From assembly GCA_026545765.1 (NCBI GenBank), contig CM048843.1, forward strand, positions 3,162,001 through 3,226,000: a DNA stretch of 64,000 nucleotides. Reading direction: 5' to 3'. Shown one piece after another: positions 43,816 through 55,893 of this stretch. The position numbers and the translations under genes are program-made. Source of the DNA: Plantago major (Eukaryota; Streptophyta; Magnoliopsida; Lamiales; Plantaginaceae). The notes under the pieces were generated by a model that ran no database searches, was not told the origin of the DNA, and saw nothing but the letters and a program-made list of their open reading frames with translations. How positions within the stretch are numbered: the stretch's first letter is position 1; each line of letters starts with the position of its first letter.

Positions 43816-45878
43816 CTAGCTATCAGACGGGGGTGGGTGTGGGTGATGGCGGAACTGGGACATGAACTGCTCCATCTGTAACCGAAGGCGCTCGTTCTCC
43901 TCCCTTTGTTCTCTGGCGTGTCGCTCCATCGCGTCCCTTTGTTGCTCCATCTCTTGAGTTAGCCGAGCAACCTGTTCCGGTTTCTTGTTGCACCATTTCG
44001 AGACACAGTCACTGTGTAAACCGGATGTCTGGACTGCTGGGATGATGATGAGGAGCACCCCGGACTAGCCAGATGCAAACCGAGGCTCCCGAGTCCATAT
44101 ATTCGTCCTTTCTTGTCCGGTTTGTTGACCTCTAGGAAGATGTTGTCAACTTGTTCAGTTGACAACACATCACCCGTCTCGTCCTCCTGCCTCGCCACCT
44201 GAGCATCAACCTCAGCCTGAAATCGTAAATAGCAGATATCATGATCAGTTACTGTTTTTAAAAAGTAACTTGTAATAGTGTACAAATATGAACTTTAAGC
44301 AACATAAACATACCGCAATAGACGAGGCCGTGATGGTCCATACCGCATACGCTTGGCCTTCTTGAAGATGGCATACTTGGATGTCACCTCCCGTGCCACA
44401 GAATCAAACCAGATCTAGTCAACAATTTATCATCTACAAGTAATAGAGCACAGAGACTTCATACATGTAATGCTAGATTGCAAAACACATATATACGCAC
44501 GATTGATAATAATCGGTGTGATGGATCGCCTCCCAAGGTGGTGAACGGCCCTTCCCCGTGTCGGTGGGATGCCGGTTACGCACATTGGTCAAGCAACTTC
44601 ACGGACATCGATTCGGCGCGATGGCATCCCAAAGGGCCCACTCATTGCATCAACTGTGGAGGATTGGGCCACCGATCCCGAATGGCCTTCCGTCTGAGAC
44701 CATATCCTCAGATTTGGATCCCACCAGTCTAAAGCCGCCGGATCTGTGGATCAACTCTTGAATGAAGTACTCCTTCGCCATTCCCAATTTCATACAACAT
44801 CCAAAGTCAATACATGTCCTAACAACATAACAGATATGGTGACTAACATATCACCCAAATAAAGTGGCTAACATACCACTCACATATAGTGGCTAACATA
44901 CCACTCACATTGTCCTAAAATTTACTAACACAATGGTGACTAACATATCACCCAAATAAAGTGGCTAACATACCACTCACACACAGTGGCTAACATACCA
45001 CTCACATTGTCCTAAAATTTACTAACACAATGGTGACTAACATATCACCCAAATAAAGTGGCTAACATACCACTCACATACAGTGGCTAACATACCACTC
45101 ACATTGTCCTAAAATTTACTAACACAATGGTGACTAACATATCACCCAAATAAAGTGGCTAACATACCACTCACATACAGTGGCTAACATACCACTCACA
45201 TTGTCCTAAAATTTACTAACACAATGGTGACTAACATATCACCCAAATAAAGTGGCTAACATACCACTCACATACAGTGGCTAACATACCACTCATATTA
45301 AAACGATTATAATTACAAACAAATGAATGTCATATTTTAACTTACCCTCAGCTCATCGAAGTACTCGGCCCTCATGCGCTCCGAGATGTGGCTCCAACAC
45401 TCACCACCCTGCCCCGGTGGCTCTCTCCTGCTCCGGAAGATGTCACCTAGTTTGTTGTGCACCTCCCGAGGCCATAAGCTGTTGTCAATGTATAAGATAC
45501 AAGAAACGAATATATATTACTTTAGTACAACAATTTATACTTGTCAACTATCATTATAAGTTATGTTTTACATATTTAAGAAGAATGTATAATACTTACT
45601 TGGCAGGACCAATAGGGAAAATCACAGGCAAGCCGTCCCACGTGACGTTGGGATGGTTTGGATCGAACACGAGGTAGGGACAATCGTCGTGGTCGTCCTC
45701 CGATGTGTTGGTATTTGGTAGAGCACGGCCGCTCTCTCTGCCTGGGGTCTCGAGAATCCGAGACCTGCATCACGATCATCGGGGCCCTCACATTGTCGAC
45801 CACATCCCGACCCAGCACTATCATGCGGCCATTGCGTGGGGGACGATAGGTGGACGGCCTCTGTCGCGGCATCTGCAA
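43816..45878 (-). pseudogene. TNPA-like (Transposase_24) gene of element B
   Basis: The first exon (45878 to about 45603) starts MPRQRPSTYRPPRNGRMIVL after an acceptor TTTTTTTGCAG and ends at a GTAAGTATT donor. The second (about 45475-45347) encodes the GECWSHISERMRAEYF segment and ends before GTAAGTT. The next intron holds the hairpin minisatellite (44838-45298). Later exons (44775 downward) carry the FGIGGPILH region and the FKKAKRMRYG region. The last exon (44220 to about 43822) encodes AEVDAQVARQEDETGDV, then GRIYGLGSLG and a Ser-rich coiled-coil tail. It preserves more of the family motif than A does. Frameshifts near 45720 and 43990 break it. Confidence 0.72.
44838..45298 (-). repeat. 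Intronic hairpin minisatellite of CACTA B
   Basis: There are clean 97-base higher-order units starting at 44934, 45031, 45128 and 45225, with a partial unit at 44838. Each unit holds two AGTGG-loop-CCACT dyads and one GGTGA-loop-TCACC dyad (minus strand), all with loop TATGTTAG. Units are almost identical, so the array is younger or better homogenised than in A. Confidence 0.92.
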
Positions 45879-46009
45879 AAAAATGTAATAAATGCAATAA
45901 AAATGTGTTAGTACGAGTTATAATACATAACAGATTATAATAACACATATAATTACTCAAATGTTATGAACTACTAACTATTTATAATACACATAATATA
46001 CCGTTATCG

Positions 46010-49000
46010 CCGTCCTCTAAGGCTACATATTGGTCCTCGTGCAGATCAAACAACTCATCATCTGCTTCTATGGGATCTTCTGCTTGTTTATCGACATCCT
46101 CTTATTGGTACGAGTTGGTAATTGAGTCGTCTTTCTCAATGTACTCCACTTTGAGCGAGCACGGATAGGTACCGCAGCTAACCATTCCCCCTTATCGCGT
46201 CTTCTACTTGGATATTCAAGAAACACCACTTGTCGTGCTTGAGTCGCCAGAATAAATGGTTCATACTTGGTTCGGTACCTCTTCTTTTGGTTCACATCAA
46301 CCATTTCATACCGCTCATTCTTCCTCGTACCTCCTGGATTAGGATCATACCACTCAACGTCAAACAAGAAGGTTCGTTTAAATGGCAATCCAGAATATTC
46401 AATCCTCACAATTCGTTTTAGCTTGCCGTGGAAATCAAACAAAGTAGCGTCTCCATAATCTTCTGCACCATTAACACACACCCCGGAGTTGCTTGTCGCC
46501 ATGGCCGTGTTACATTCAGTCGTGTGGAACCTAAGGCCATTGACTATATAACCTGGGAATGTGTAGACCTTTTTGAATGGACCCTCTGCGAGAGCCTTTA
46601 AGTATATGCATGTGACGTTGTTAATAGGATTCGGACATACTCTCGGAACCAACTGGAAATTCAGAGGAATTTTTGAGTCAAGTAGTTCCTCTAGTGTATC
46701 CTCTATCATCTGAGGATTTTCTTCCAAACAACGCTTTTTGAAAAAACTGCAAACATTGATTCGATGATAAGTCTATAATTGAAGTAGAGACTTGCGTAGC
46801 TATATTAAAATTTAAATAAATGGTTGCTCACCTCAAATAGTACCATATCTTTGGTCAACCTCGGCCTCAATTCGTGAGGACATAATATTGAAATGCTTTC
46901 AACTCTTTATCCGTAAGATATTCTTTCTTAGTCGCACTAAGAGGTCTCCCGATACCACGAAGGCGGATAGGAAAACTCATCATCCGCTTGAACTACGAAT
47001 GTGTATGCTGCGTTTGAGCCTTCTTTGTCTTCGTAGGGACGTGTTCATCAAAGTAATAAGAGCGAAGGTTGCGATTTCCTCTCGAATGTAGGCATTGGCA
47101 ATCGAACCTTGAGTTTACCTTTGTTGTTGACATACTTCTTCAATTTCCCCAGTACCTCTCGAATGGATACATCCATCGATCTTGAACCGGTCCAAAAAGT
47201 CTCGCTTCATGAGGAAGGTGAACCGACAAGTGCTCCATAGAATCAAACCCATCGGTGGAAAGATACGCTCGAGCTTGCATAGAATCAATGGTATGTTCCT
47301 TTCAAGATTTTCCAACACTTTATCATGAACCACCCTTGTGCCTAAATTTTTGAAAAATAAGCTCAACTCGGTGATAGCGTCCATACGTGTTTGGTGAAGC
47401 TCTCGAAATGCTACCGGGATAAGCCTCTCCATGAATACATGACAGTCGTGGCTCTTCATCCCATAAACCTTTGTCTTCTTCAAATCCACACACCTCTCTA
47501 AATTTGAGGCGTAATTATCTGGGAAACTCAATGCCCTCACCCAATCAAACAAAATTGACCTAGAAGCGTTGTCAATTGTGTAGCACGCTTTCGGCCACTT
47601 ACCATTCTCATCCTTCTTTGTCAACTCAGGCCTTTTACACCACGTCGTCGACTCGGATCTAGACTTCGCATGGTCCTTTGTTTTTCTCTCAATGTTGCAA
47701 AGTGTATTGAATAAGTTCTCGAACACGTTCTTCTCAATGTGCATGAAATCTAAGTTGTGACGGATAAGAAGACTGCTCCAGTAAGGCAAGTCCCAGAAAA
47801 TGCTTCTCTTCCTCCAACCACATTTTTTACCAATTTTCTCGTTATGCTTCATCCACCCAAGTTCAGTCACCTTCATAAGACCCAATCTATCAATCTCCGC
47901 AAGAATTTGTGCACCAGTAAGTCTTGTCGGGGCTTTTTTGTTGACGACTTTATTTTTCAAGAATTGATCCTTGTTCTTCCTGAACGGATGGTCACTTTCT
48001 AGCAACCTACGATGACAATCAAACCAACAAAATTTTCCACTACCTTCAGTCTAAATGCATCTGTATACTCCATGCAATGTGGACATGCATATTTCCCTGT
48101 AGTTTTCCTTCCAGATAGCATGGAGTACGCAGGGAAGTCACTCACGGTCCAAAGAAGAGATGCTCTCAAGGTGAAGTTCTTTTTTTCGACACATCATATG
48201 CAGGGATACCATCCGTCCACAACTCGATCAGCTCCTTGATTAGGGGTTGCAAGAAAACATCAAACTTCAGTCCAGGATCTTTCGGCCCAGGCACCAATGC
48301 AGTCAGAAACATGAATGGCTCCTTCATGCACTCACCGGGGGGCAGATTGTACGGTGTGAGCATAACTGGCCAACAAGAGTATTTACGTTCACTACCGAAC
48401 GGGTTAAAACCATCCGTACAAAGTCCCAAACGTACATTTCTAGATTCGGCTGCAAACTCTGGATATGTCTTGTCAAACGATTTCCATGCGGGTGAGTCTG
48501 CTGGATGGTCCATTCTACCACCTTCTGCATTATCCGAGATTACTCGCTCCTTGTGCCACCGCATTTTATCCGCAGAAGCACTTGAAGCATACAATCTTTT
48601 CAAACGAGGTGCTAGAGGGAAGTACCACATTTTCTTATGTGAGAGATTTTTTTTTTTGTCGTTTCTTTGCAGCCCCCTCCTTGTAACGCTTGTACCGTTC
48701 CTTACCACAGAACTTGCATTCTATTAGATCTGCATCCTCCTCCCAATATATCATGCACATTTTCGGACAACAGTCTATGGTTACCACAGGCAGCCCTAAT
48801 CCCCGCATCTTTTTCTTCGCTTGGTAAAAGTTGGTGGGAACTAGGTTTTCTTCGGACAAAGGTCCGACATTACGTCAACCCATTCATTGAAGCTCGTTTG
48901 ATTAACGGCCATTAGCCTACAACTCATTAGCCGAGCTAACAAAGACAACTCGGTGAGCTTACACCGGGTAAACCGGCTTCCTTGATGATTCTAACAAGTC

Positions 49001-49467
49001 AAAGAACAAGCGATCCTCGGGATTGGTGGTTCCTCCACCTCCACCTCGGTTTGATGTTGGTTGTGTCCACGAACTCCGCCTCGAGATCGTACACCATTTG
49101 TTCGACTCGAGCTCGAATAGCATCGCCTTGGATGTACTTTGTTCCCCGACTTGTTCATTTTTCTCTTCCTTCCACGCTATCAGATTGGTCATATGTATTG
49201 GGCGGTCTTGCTTCCTCACCATGATGATTCCATACGTCTGTGACGCAGAATCCATTTTCCTCAAGTCTTTGGACTACCACTTTAGGAGTCACGTATTGCT
49301 TGTTTCTACACTGTTTCATTGCACAAGGACACTTTATCAACCCATCCTTAACACACGCCGGATTTGAGATTGCAAATGCAATGAAACCTTCAACCCCTTT
49401 CAGAAAACTCCATTGAACTCTGCCATTGAGAGTACGACAATACATCCATGAACGATCGGTATTCATT
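46010..49467 (-). pseudogene. TNPD-like CACTA transposase of element B
   Basis: The ATG at 49467 starts MNTDRSWMYCR, the transposase-associated domain (to about 49230). Then come SLLSRLMSC (about 48930), the Cys-pair segment CMIYWEEDADLIECKFCGKE (about 48760-48700) and tnp2 (48620-47700) with LGLCTDGFNPFGSERKY, TPYNLPPGECMKEPF and LDFMHIEKNVFEN. DUF4218 (47480-47120) has SHDCHVFMERLIPVAFREL. An intron (about 46832-46746, acceptor TTTGCAG) precedes DUF4216 (46740-46070; FLFDVEWYDPNPGG). The last segment ends DDELFDLHEDQYVALEDGDN. Several frameshifts (near 49440, 49010, 48880, 48170, 48060) remain, fewer than in A. It is not functional as read. Confidence 0.87.
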
Positions 49468-49755
49468 GAATAATTAGATAATAACCTGACACATTTGAAT
49501 TCATTAGATCGAGGTCTTTCATTTACTGTAATAAATCAATTTCACAATAATTCAATCAATTGCTACGTAATATAAGTTATATTAGCTTCAGTCAATTGTT
49601 AAGGCATTACATAATATAAGTTACATCAGCTTCAAAATTTTACCATAATATTTGGTTTCATATATATATCAACTAATGATTACTAGTTATACAAGCCTAG
49701 AGACAAAACGGATGAAACTCCTCATTCTCATGCACCCCCCTCCTCATCACTTGTG

Positions 49756-50175
49756 ACGCTCCCTACCACAGAACTTGCATTCCAACAGATCTACATCCTC
49801 CTCCCAATACACCATGCACATGTTCCGACAAGTAGAAAGGCACTCAATAGGCGGCCCCAAACCCCGCCTCTCCCTCCACTGGAGTTATGCCATGGACGGT
49901 GCTTCCTCACCGTGATGAATCCATACATGATACTCAGGCATGAATCCATAACGTCGCAAGTGCTCGAATATTGTTGTAGGCGTCATAAATTGCTTGTTTC
50001 TGCAGGTTTCAATGCAAGGACACTTTATCAACCCCCAATTGCACAAACCGGACGTCCCATGGCAAGCGAGATGAAACTTTTAACCCTTCTACAAAACTCC
50101 TAGAAACTCGCCATTTACCGCATGCGATCGTACATCCATGAGCAGTCGAATTCATTGTATACTTTATTTTTAACC
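49756..50175 (-). pseudogene. Upstream short transposase-associated ORF of CACTA B
   Basis: This is the counterpart of 3698-4106 in A. After an acceptor CTCAG (ending 50175) an ATG at about 50154 opens the transposase-associated domain. The module ends in the same RRGLGPPIECLS ... CMVYWEEDVDLLECKFCGRE segment and the same stop. It is frame-broken in the middle, at positions different from A. Confidence 0.65.
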
Positions 50176-50939
50176 TGAGACGTTCCAATTGATTAGATCG
50201 TATTTAATTTATTAGATCGATTCCAATTCGGATAAGAAGATTGTAGAGGTTAATTGTTAATTATTATATGTTGCTTATAAATTAATTATTAATTAAGTGT
50301 TCGATATGTTACAAAATTGGGCATATAATTTAACCATTTCAACCTCTTAGTACATATATTATATACTTAACATACATATCAAATTAACTAATTACTCTAT
50401 ACATATCGAATTACTACATATATTCATATCAAATTACATACTTAACATCAAATTTATCAAATCAAAACTACATACTTCTATACTTAACAAACATATCAAA
50501 TTAACTAAACTAACTATATATACTTAACACACAAATCAAACTAACTACATACATTCATACATACCAAACTTAACATACTACATACATTCATATCATTAAT
50601 TAAACTAACTATCAAATTGAACAAATTACATATAATTGATCAAATTAACTAAACTAACTACTACATACTTATCATATATACATATAATTGCTCAAATTAA
50701 TCAAAATAAACAAAATCCCCAAATTTTTAAAAACTAGGGTTTTAGCCAAAATACCTTGATTAATCGGTAGAAATATGAAATTGATCGAAGAACCAAACTC
50801 CTTGTCACACGAGCTTCGATTAGGCACCAAGATTGGCCGGAATAACGGATGATTGGCCGAAAAACGGATTGAGGAGAAGAAGAAAATGAGGATGAAAGAA
50901 TGAAGAAAATGAGGACATTCTGCCTCTCTGCCCGGAAAT

Positions 50940-51061
50940 ATGAAACTCTGGGCCGACGGACACGTATCCGTCGGCCCAGAGTTGTCGATCCGTCGCCATT
51001 TTGGGCGACGGATAGGTATCCGTCGCCTTATAGCGACGGATAATCTATCCGTCGCCCAGTT
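50940..51061 (-). repeat. Inner part of the 5' subterminal repeats of B
   Basis: GCGACGGATA and TATCCGTCGC dyads end at the target duplication GTT of element C. They continue at 58359-58587 beyond C. Confidence 0.8.
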
Positions 51062-51415
51062 CACTACAAGAAAAGTCGGTTTTAGGGACGAAAATTAGGG
51101 ACGGATATTATCCGTCCCTCATTTAGGGACGAATCGGCGAGTTTAGGGACGGATAGGCCTATCCGTCCCTAATCAAATCATAGTAGGGACGGATTACATA
51201 ATCCGTCCCTAATCCGTGCTTAATTAGGGACGGATTATGTAATCCGTCCCTAATCCGTCCCTGTTTTAGGGACGGATTTTTTATCCGTCCCTAAAACAGA
51301 TGACCTGGAAAAAAAACAAAAAAATTTTTTTTTTAGGGACGGATATCTATCCGTCCCGAATTGTAGAGACGGCTTAGGGACGGATAAATATCCGTCCCTA
51401 AAAGCCAGTGTTCAT
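51062..51415 (+). repeat. Left subterminal repeats of C
   Basis: About fifteen GGGACGGAT/ATCCGTCCC motifs, mostly as head-to-head dyads, with one poly-T stretch at about 51327-51336. Confidence 0.85.
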
Positions 51416-51604
51416 AACAGAACACGGGCAGATTCCTCTCATTTCACATTTCTTCCTTTCTTTCCCCCAATTCTTCCCAAACGTTTTCCGGCCAAATCTC
51501 GACGATTCCGGCCAATCTTGGTCTCGTTTCGAAGCTCGTCGGACAAGGAGCTCGGATTGTGCATCAATTTCAACTTTCATCCGTTATTTTCCCCGGAATT
51601 GAAG

Positions 51605-52254
51605 GTATTTTGGCTAAAACCCTTACTTTTTAAAATTTGGGGATTTTATGAATTTGGACTAGTTTGATCAATTGTATGTTTATAGGAAGTATGTAGTAGA
51701 TAATTTAGCTTATATTACGTATTGAGTTAGTTTTGAGATGTGCAATTGATATATTTATTGTGAAATTGGATTGCTAGTATGATGTTACTATGATTGTAAG
51801 TGTGTAGAGTATTTACTTAGCTATTTTCGTATACGTACTAGGATTATGAAGATTTAATTGTGTGTTTGGAGACAATTTGGTGATTTTTGTGATTTTAATA
51901 TAATTTTGGAGTATTAACATAAAAACAATCAATAATATTTTCATCTACAATTTGTAATGTTAATAGATATATGGAAGTTTAACTACTATAAAATTGAATT
52001 GTAATCGTAAAATGCATGTAATTCATTACCAATTGTTACCGTATCATAATTAAAAATGTAATTGTAATTGTAATGAAACTAAATACGTAATGGTATAAAT
52101 GTTATAACTACCAGTGGGATTGAATTGTAATCGTAAAATGCATGTAATTCATTACCAATTGTTACCGTATCATAATTAAAAATGTAATTGTAATTGTAAT
52201 GAAACTAAACACGTAATTGTATAAATGTTATAAATCTAATAAATTGATACGCAG
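51605..52254 (+). other. 5'UTR intron of element C with a 126-bp duplication
   Basis: Donor GAAG/GTATTTTGG and acceptor ACGCAG/GTTAATTG enclose an AT-rich intron. It contains a 126-base tandem duplication (first copy from 51993, second from 52119) that D has only once (58675-59200). Confidence 0.65.
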
Positions 52255-52269
52255 GTTAATTGTTGAATT

Positions 52270-55200
52270 ATGAATCCCGATCGTTCATGGATGTCACGCT
52301 TTATTAATGGCATAATTCAATCTAGTTTTGTGGAAGGGGTTGAAGCCTTCATTGCTTTTGCACTTACACAGACTACTTGTTTGAGTCGGGGGATGATGAA
52401 GTGCCCTTGCAATGCGAACAAATGTAGGAATAGACAATTTTTGCCTCCTAGAACGGTAGTCGAGCACTTGAAACGTAAGGGGTTCGTAGCTGAGTATGAG
52501 GTATGGTGTTATCATGGTGAGGAATCAATACCGTTCATGGACTATGGGAGTATTCCTAAGCGTAAAAGAAGGAAGCAAAATGTGATGGGTAGTACTCAAA
52601 ATACGTCCACATCTGATGCTAATCCTGATCATGAGAGGATTGAGCAAATGGTGTATGATGTTGCGGGTCCGAATTCATGGACACCGATCGGGATGTGGAG
52701 GAGCCACGAATTCGAGGATCGGTGTTCTTTGACTTGTTGGAATCATCAAAGAAGCCCAATTTGGCGGGGTGTCGGCAATCTTGAGTTGTCTTTGTTGTCT
52801 CGGCTAATGAGTTGTAAGGCCGAGGGTAATCAAGTGAGCTTCAATAACTACGTACAATTGTTATCGAGTGTTGTCTGAACAAACCTAGTACCCACCAACT
52901 TTACCAAGCGAAGAAAAAGATGCGGGTTGGGGTTGCCTATGGTAACCATAGGTCGTTGTCCGGATATGTGCATGATCTATTGGGGAGGATGTAGATCTCT
53001 TGAAGTGCAAGTTTTGTGGTAAGATCGCTATAAGCGTTACAAGGAGGGGCTTCAAAGAAACGCCGGAAGAAAAATCTCCCACATAAGAAAATGTGGTACT
53101 TCCCTCTAGCACCTCGTTTGAAGAGGTTATGCGCTTCAGTGCTTGTCTTGATAAAATGCGTTAGCACAAGGAGAGAGTAAGGAGGCGGATCGATGGGTAT
53201 AATGGAGCACCCATCGGACTCACCGGCATGGAAAGAGTTCGACAAGACATATCCGAGTTTGCGGCGAATCTAGAAATGTACGTTTGGGGCTTTGTACGGA
53301 TGGTTTTAACCCGTTTGGAAGTGACCGGAAGTACTCTTGTTGGCCAGTCATGCTGACACCGTACAACCTGCCCCCCGGTGAGTGCATGAAGGAACCGTTC
53401 ATGTTCTTGACTGCGTTGGTGCCCGGGCCACGTGATCCGGGATGGCTGGATGTGTTCTTGCAGCCCTTAATTAAGGAGCTGATTGAGTTGTGGGAAAATG
53501 GTATCCTTGCATATGATGTGTCAACGAAGAAGAACTTTACCTTGAGAGCAGCACTATTGTGGACCGTGAGTGATTTTCCTGCTTATTCAATGTTATCTGG
53601 AAGGAAAACTGCGGGTTTTCATGCTTGTCCACATTGTTTGGAGGACACTGATGCATTCAGATCAAGGAGAGCGGAAAGAATCTTGGTTTGGCCATCGTAG
53701 GTTTCTACCAAGGAACCATCCGTTTAGGAAGAACAAAACTCAATTCTTGAAAAACAAAGTAGAGATTAAAGGCCCTCCGAGACAACTTACTGGTGCACAG
53801 ATACTTGCGGAGATTGATAGGCTGGGTCTTATGAAAGTGACTGAACTTGGGTGGGAGATGCATAACAAGAAAATTGAGAACAAATGTGGATGGAAGAAGA
53901 GAAGCATCTTCTGGTACTTGCCTTATTGAGATCTTCTTATCGTCACATGTTGGATTTCATGCACATTGAGAAGAATGTGTTCGAGAAGCGCTTCAACACG
54001 ATTTGTAACATTCATGAAAAGACAAAGGATAACGTTAAATATAGAGCCGAGTTTGATACATGGTGTAAAAGGCCTGAGTTGACATCGCTGAATGAGAAGG
54101 GGCAGTGGCCCCAAGGAATGTTACACGATTGATACTGAATCTAGGAACAAAATGTTTGATTGGGTTAGGGATTGAAGTTTCCGACAATTATGCCTCAAAG
54201 TTGGGCCGATGTGTGGATTTGAAGAAGACGAAGATGTATGGAATGAAGAGCCACGATTGTCATGTGTTTATGGAGCGGCTTCTCCCGGTTGCATTTCGAG
54301 AACTGCTACCTAAACCTGTATGGATGGCTCTCAACTTGGTGAGCTTATTTTTCAAGAATTTATGCGCAGGGTGGTTGATGATCAAGTGTTAGCAAACCTT
54401 GAAAGCAACATACCATTGATTCTGCAAGCTCGGCGTATCTTCCCACCGAGCTTCTTTGATTCTATGGAACACTTGCGGTTCACCTCCCACACGAAGCGAG
54501 GCTTCTTGGACGGTTCAATATCGATGGATGTATCCATTCGAGAGGTGTGTAATATATGAAGACAATCATTCAATTCAAATGTCTGAATTTTCCAAAGTCA
54601 CATTATATTACCCAAAAGTATATGCATTGCAGGTACTTGGGAAAATTGAAGAGGTATGTCAGCAACAAAGGTAGGCCAGAGGGATCGATGGCCAATGCAT
54701 ACGTGCGAGAGGAAGCTGCAACCTTCTGCTCCTATTACTTTGGAGACCACGTTCCCACAAAGGCATCTAGGCCGTCTCGAAACGCAGACACATTCGAAGT
54801 TCAAGAGGATGATGATGATGCTATTTCTGTTTTTAGGGTCTCAGGGAGACCTATGGGGAAGAAAAATACATCATGGCTGAATGATAGGGAAATGTTGGCA
54901 GCCCAGTATTATGTCCTCTCGAACTGTACTGAAGTTGATGAATTTATGGTGAAATTTGCTGGGTGAGTAGCTTTCTTACTAGGGGCTTCATGAATTTGAA
55001 TATCTAACTACTAGTTAACTAATCATGCATACCAATCGTGTCCACAGGGAGTTCAAAGAGCGTTGTCTGGAGAAGAATCCAATATTGACAGATGATGAGA
55101 TTGAGTCACAACTTGAAGCGAAATTGGAAACAGAATTCCCACCTTGGTTCAAGGAGTATGTCCGAGATCCTATCAACAACATCACATCTCCTTACTTAGT

Positions 55201-55770
55201 AGCTCTAGCGGAGGGACCAAACAGAAAGGTCTCCACATTCTCATCGTACATAGTCAATGGTCTTAGGTTCGACACGGTTGAATCTAACACGAGCCACAAG
55301 CAATTCAGGTGTGTGTTTGGGCAAGATCTATCTGATTTGTATGATTTCTACGGGAAGTTGAAGCGAATCGTCGGCTTGAATATTCGGTTTGCCTTTGAAA
55401 AGAACCTTCGCTTGATGTTGGTGGTATGATCCTACTCCGGTGATGCGAGGAAGCACGAAAGATGAGATGGTTGACATTAACCATAGGAGGAGGTACCGTA
55501 AATGAACCGTTTATCTTGGCTACTCAAGCATGCCAAGTGGTATTCATTGAATATCCAAGCGAAAGCGTGACAAGGCGGTGGTTGGGCGCGATACATATCT
55601 GAACTGCTCGAGTAGAGTACGTTAAGAAGGACGACTCAATTACCAACTCGTTCAAGAAGAGGTTGTTGATGAAATGAGAAATGTTGTACATGCTCTGATG
55701 AGTACATTGAGCTGCATGAAGACCAATATGTAGACTTAACCACGGGCGAGGAGGACGAGGGTATGTGTAT
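52270..55770 (+). pseudogene. TNPD-like CACTA transposase of element C, frame-broken
   Basis: The ATG at 52270 starts MNPDRSWMS, the transposase-associated domain, with CPCNANKCRNRQFLPPRTVV; the frame runs to 52878 but is shifted after about 52670. The Cys-pair segment and the start of tnp2 (52960-53280) have lost many single bases. The tnp2 core (53284-53930; TPYNLPPGECMKEPF, SDFPAYSMLSGRKTAG) and the third block (LDFMHIEKNVFE, about 53950) are clear. DUF4218 is at 54180-54546. An intron (54547-54631), an exon (54632-54963; GRPEGSMANAYVREEAATFC) and an intron with acceptor TCCACAG (54964-55048) follow, then DUF4216 (55049-55770). One gene, several frame breaks. The two introns are clean GT-AG and useful for modelling the family. 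Confidence 0.85.
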
Positions 55771-55893
55771 ACTGGTGGTTCTTGATTACAACTTGTTATA
55801 TATGCTTTATTAAGTGTCTATTATATATGTTTTACCTACCAATTCATCTCGTCTTTCTTACTAACACTTGTTGTATGAATTTGCGATCTTAGA

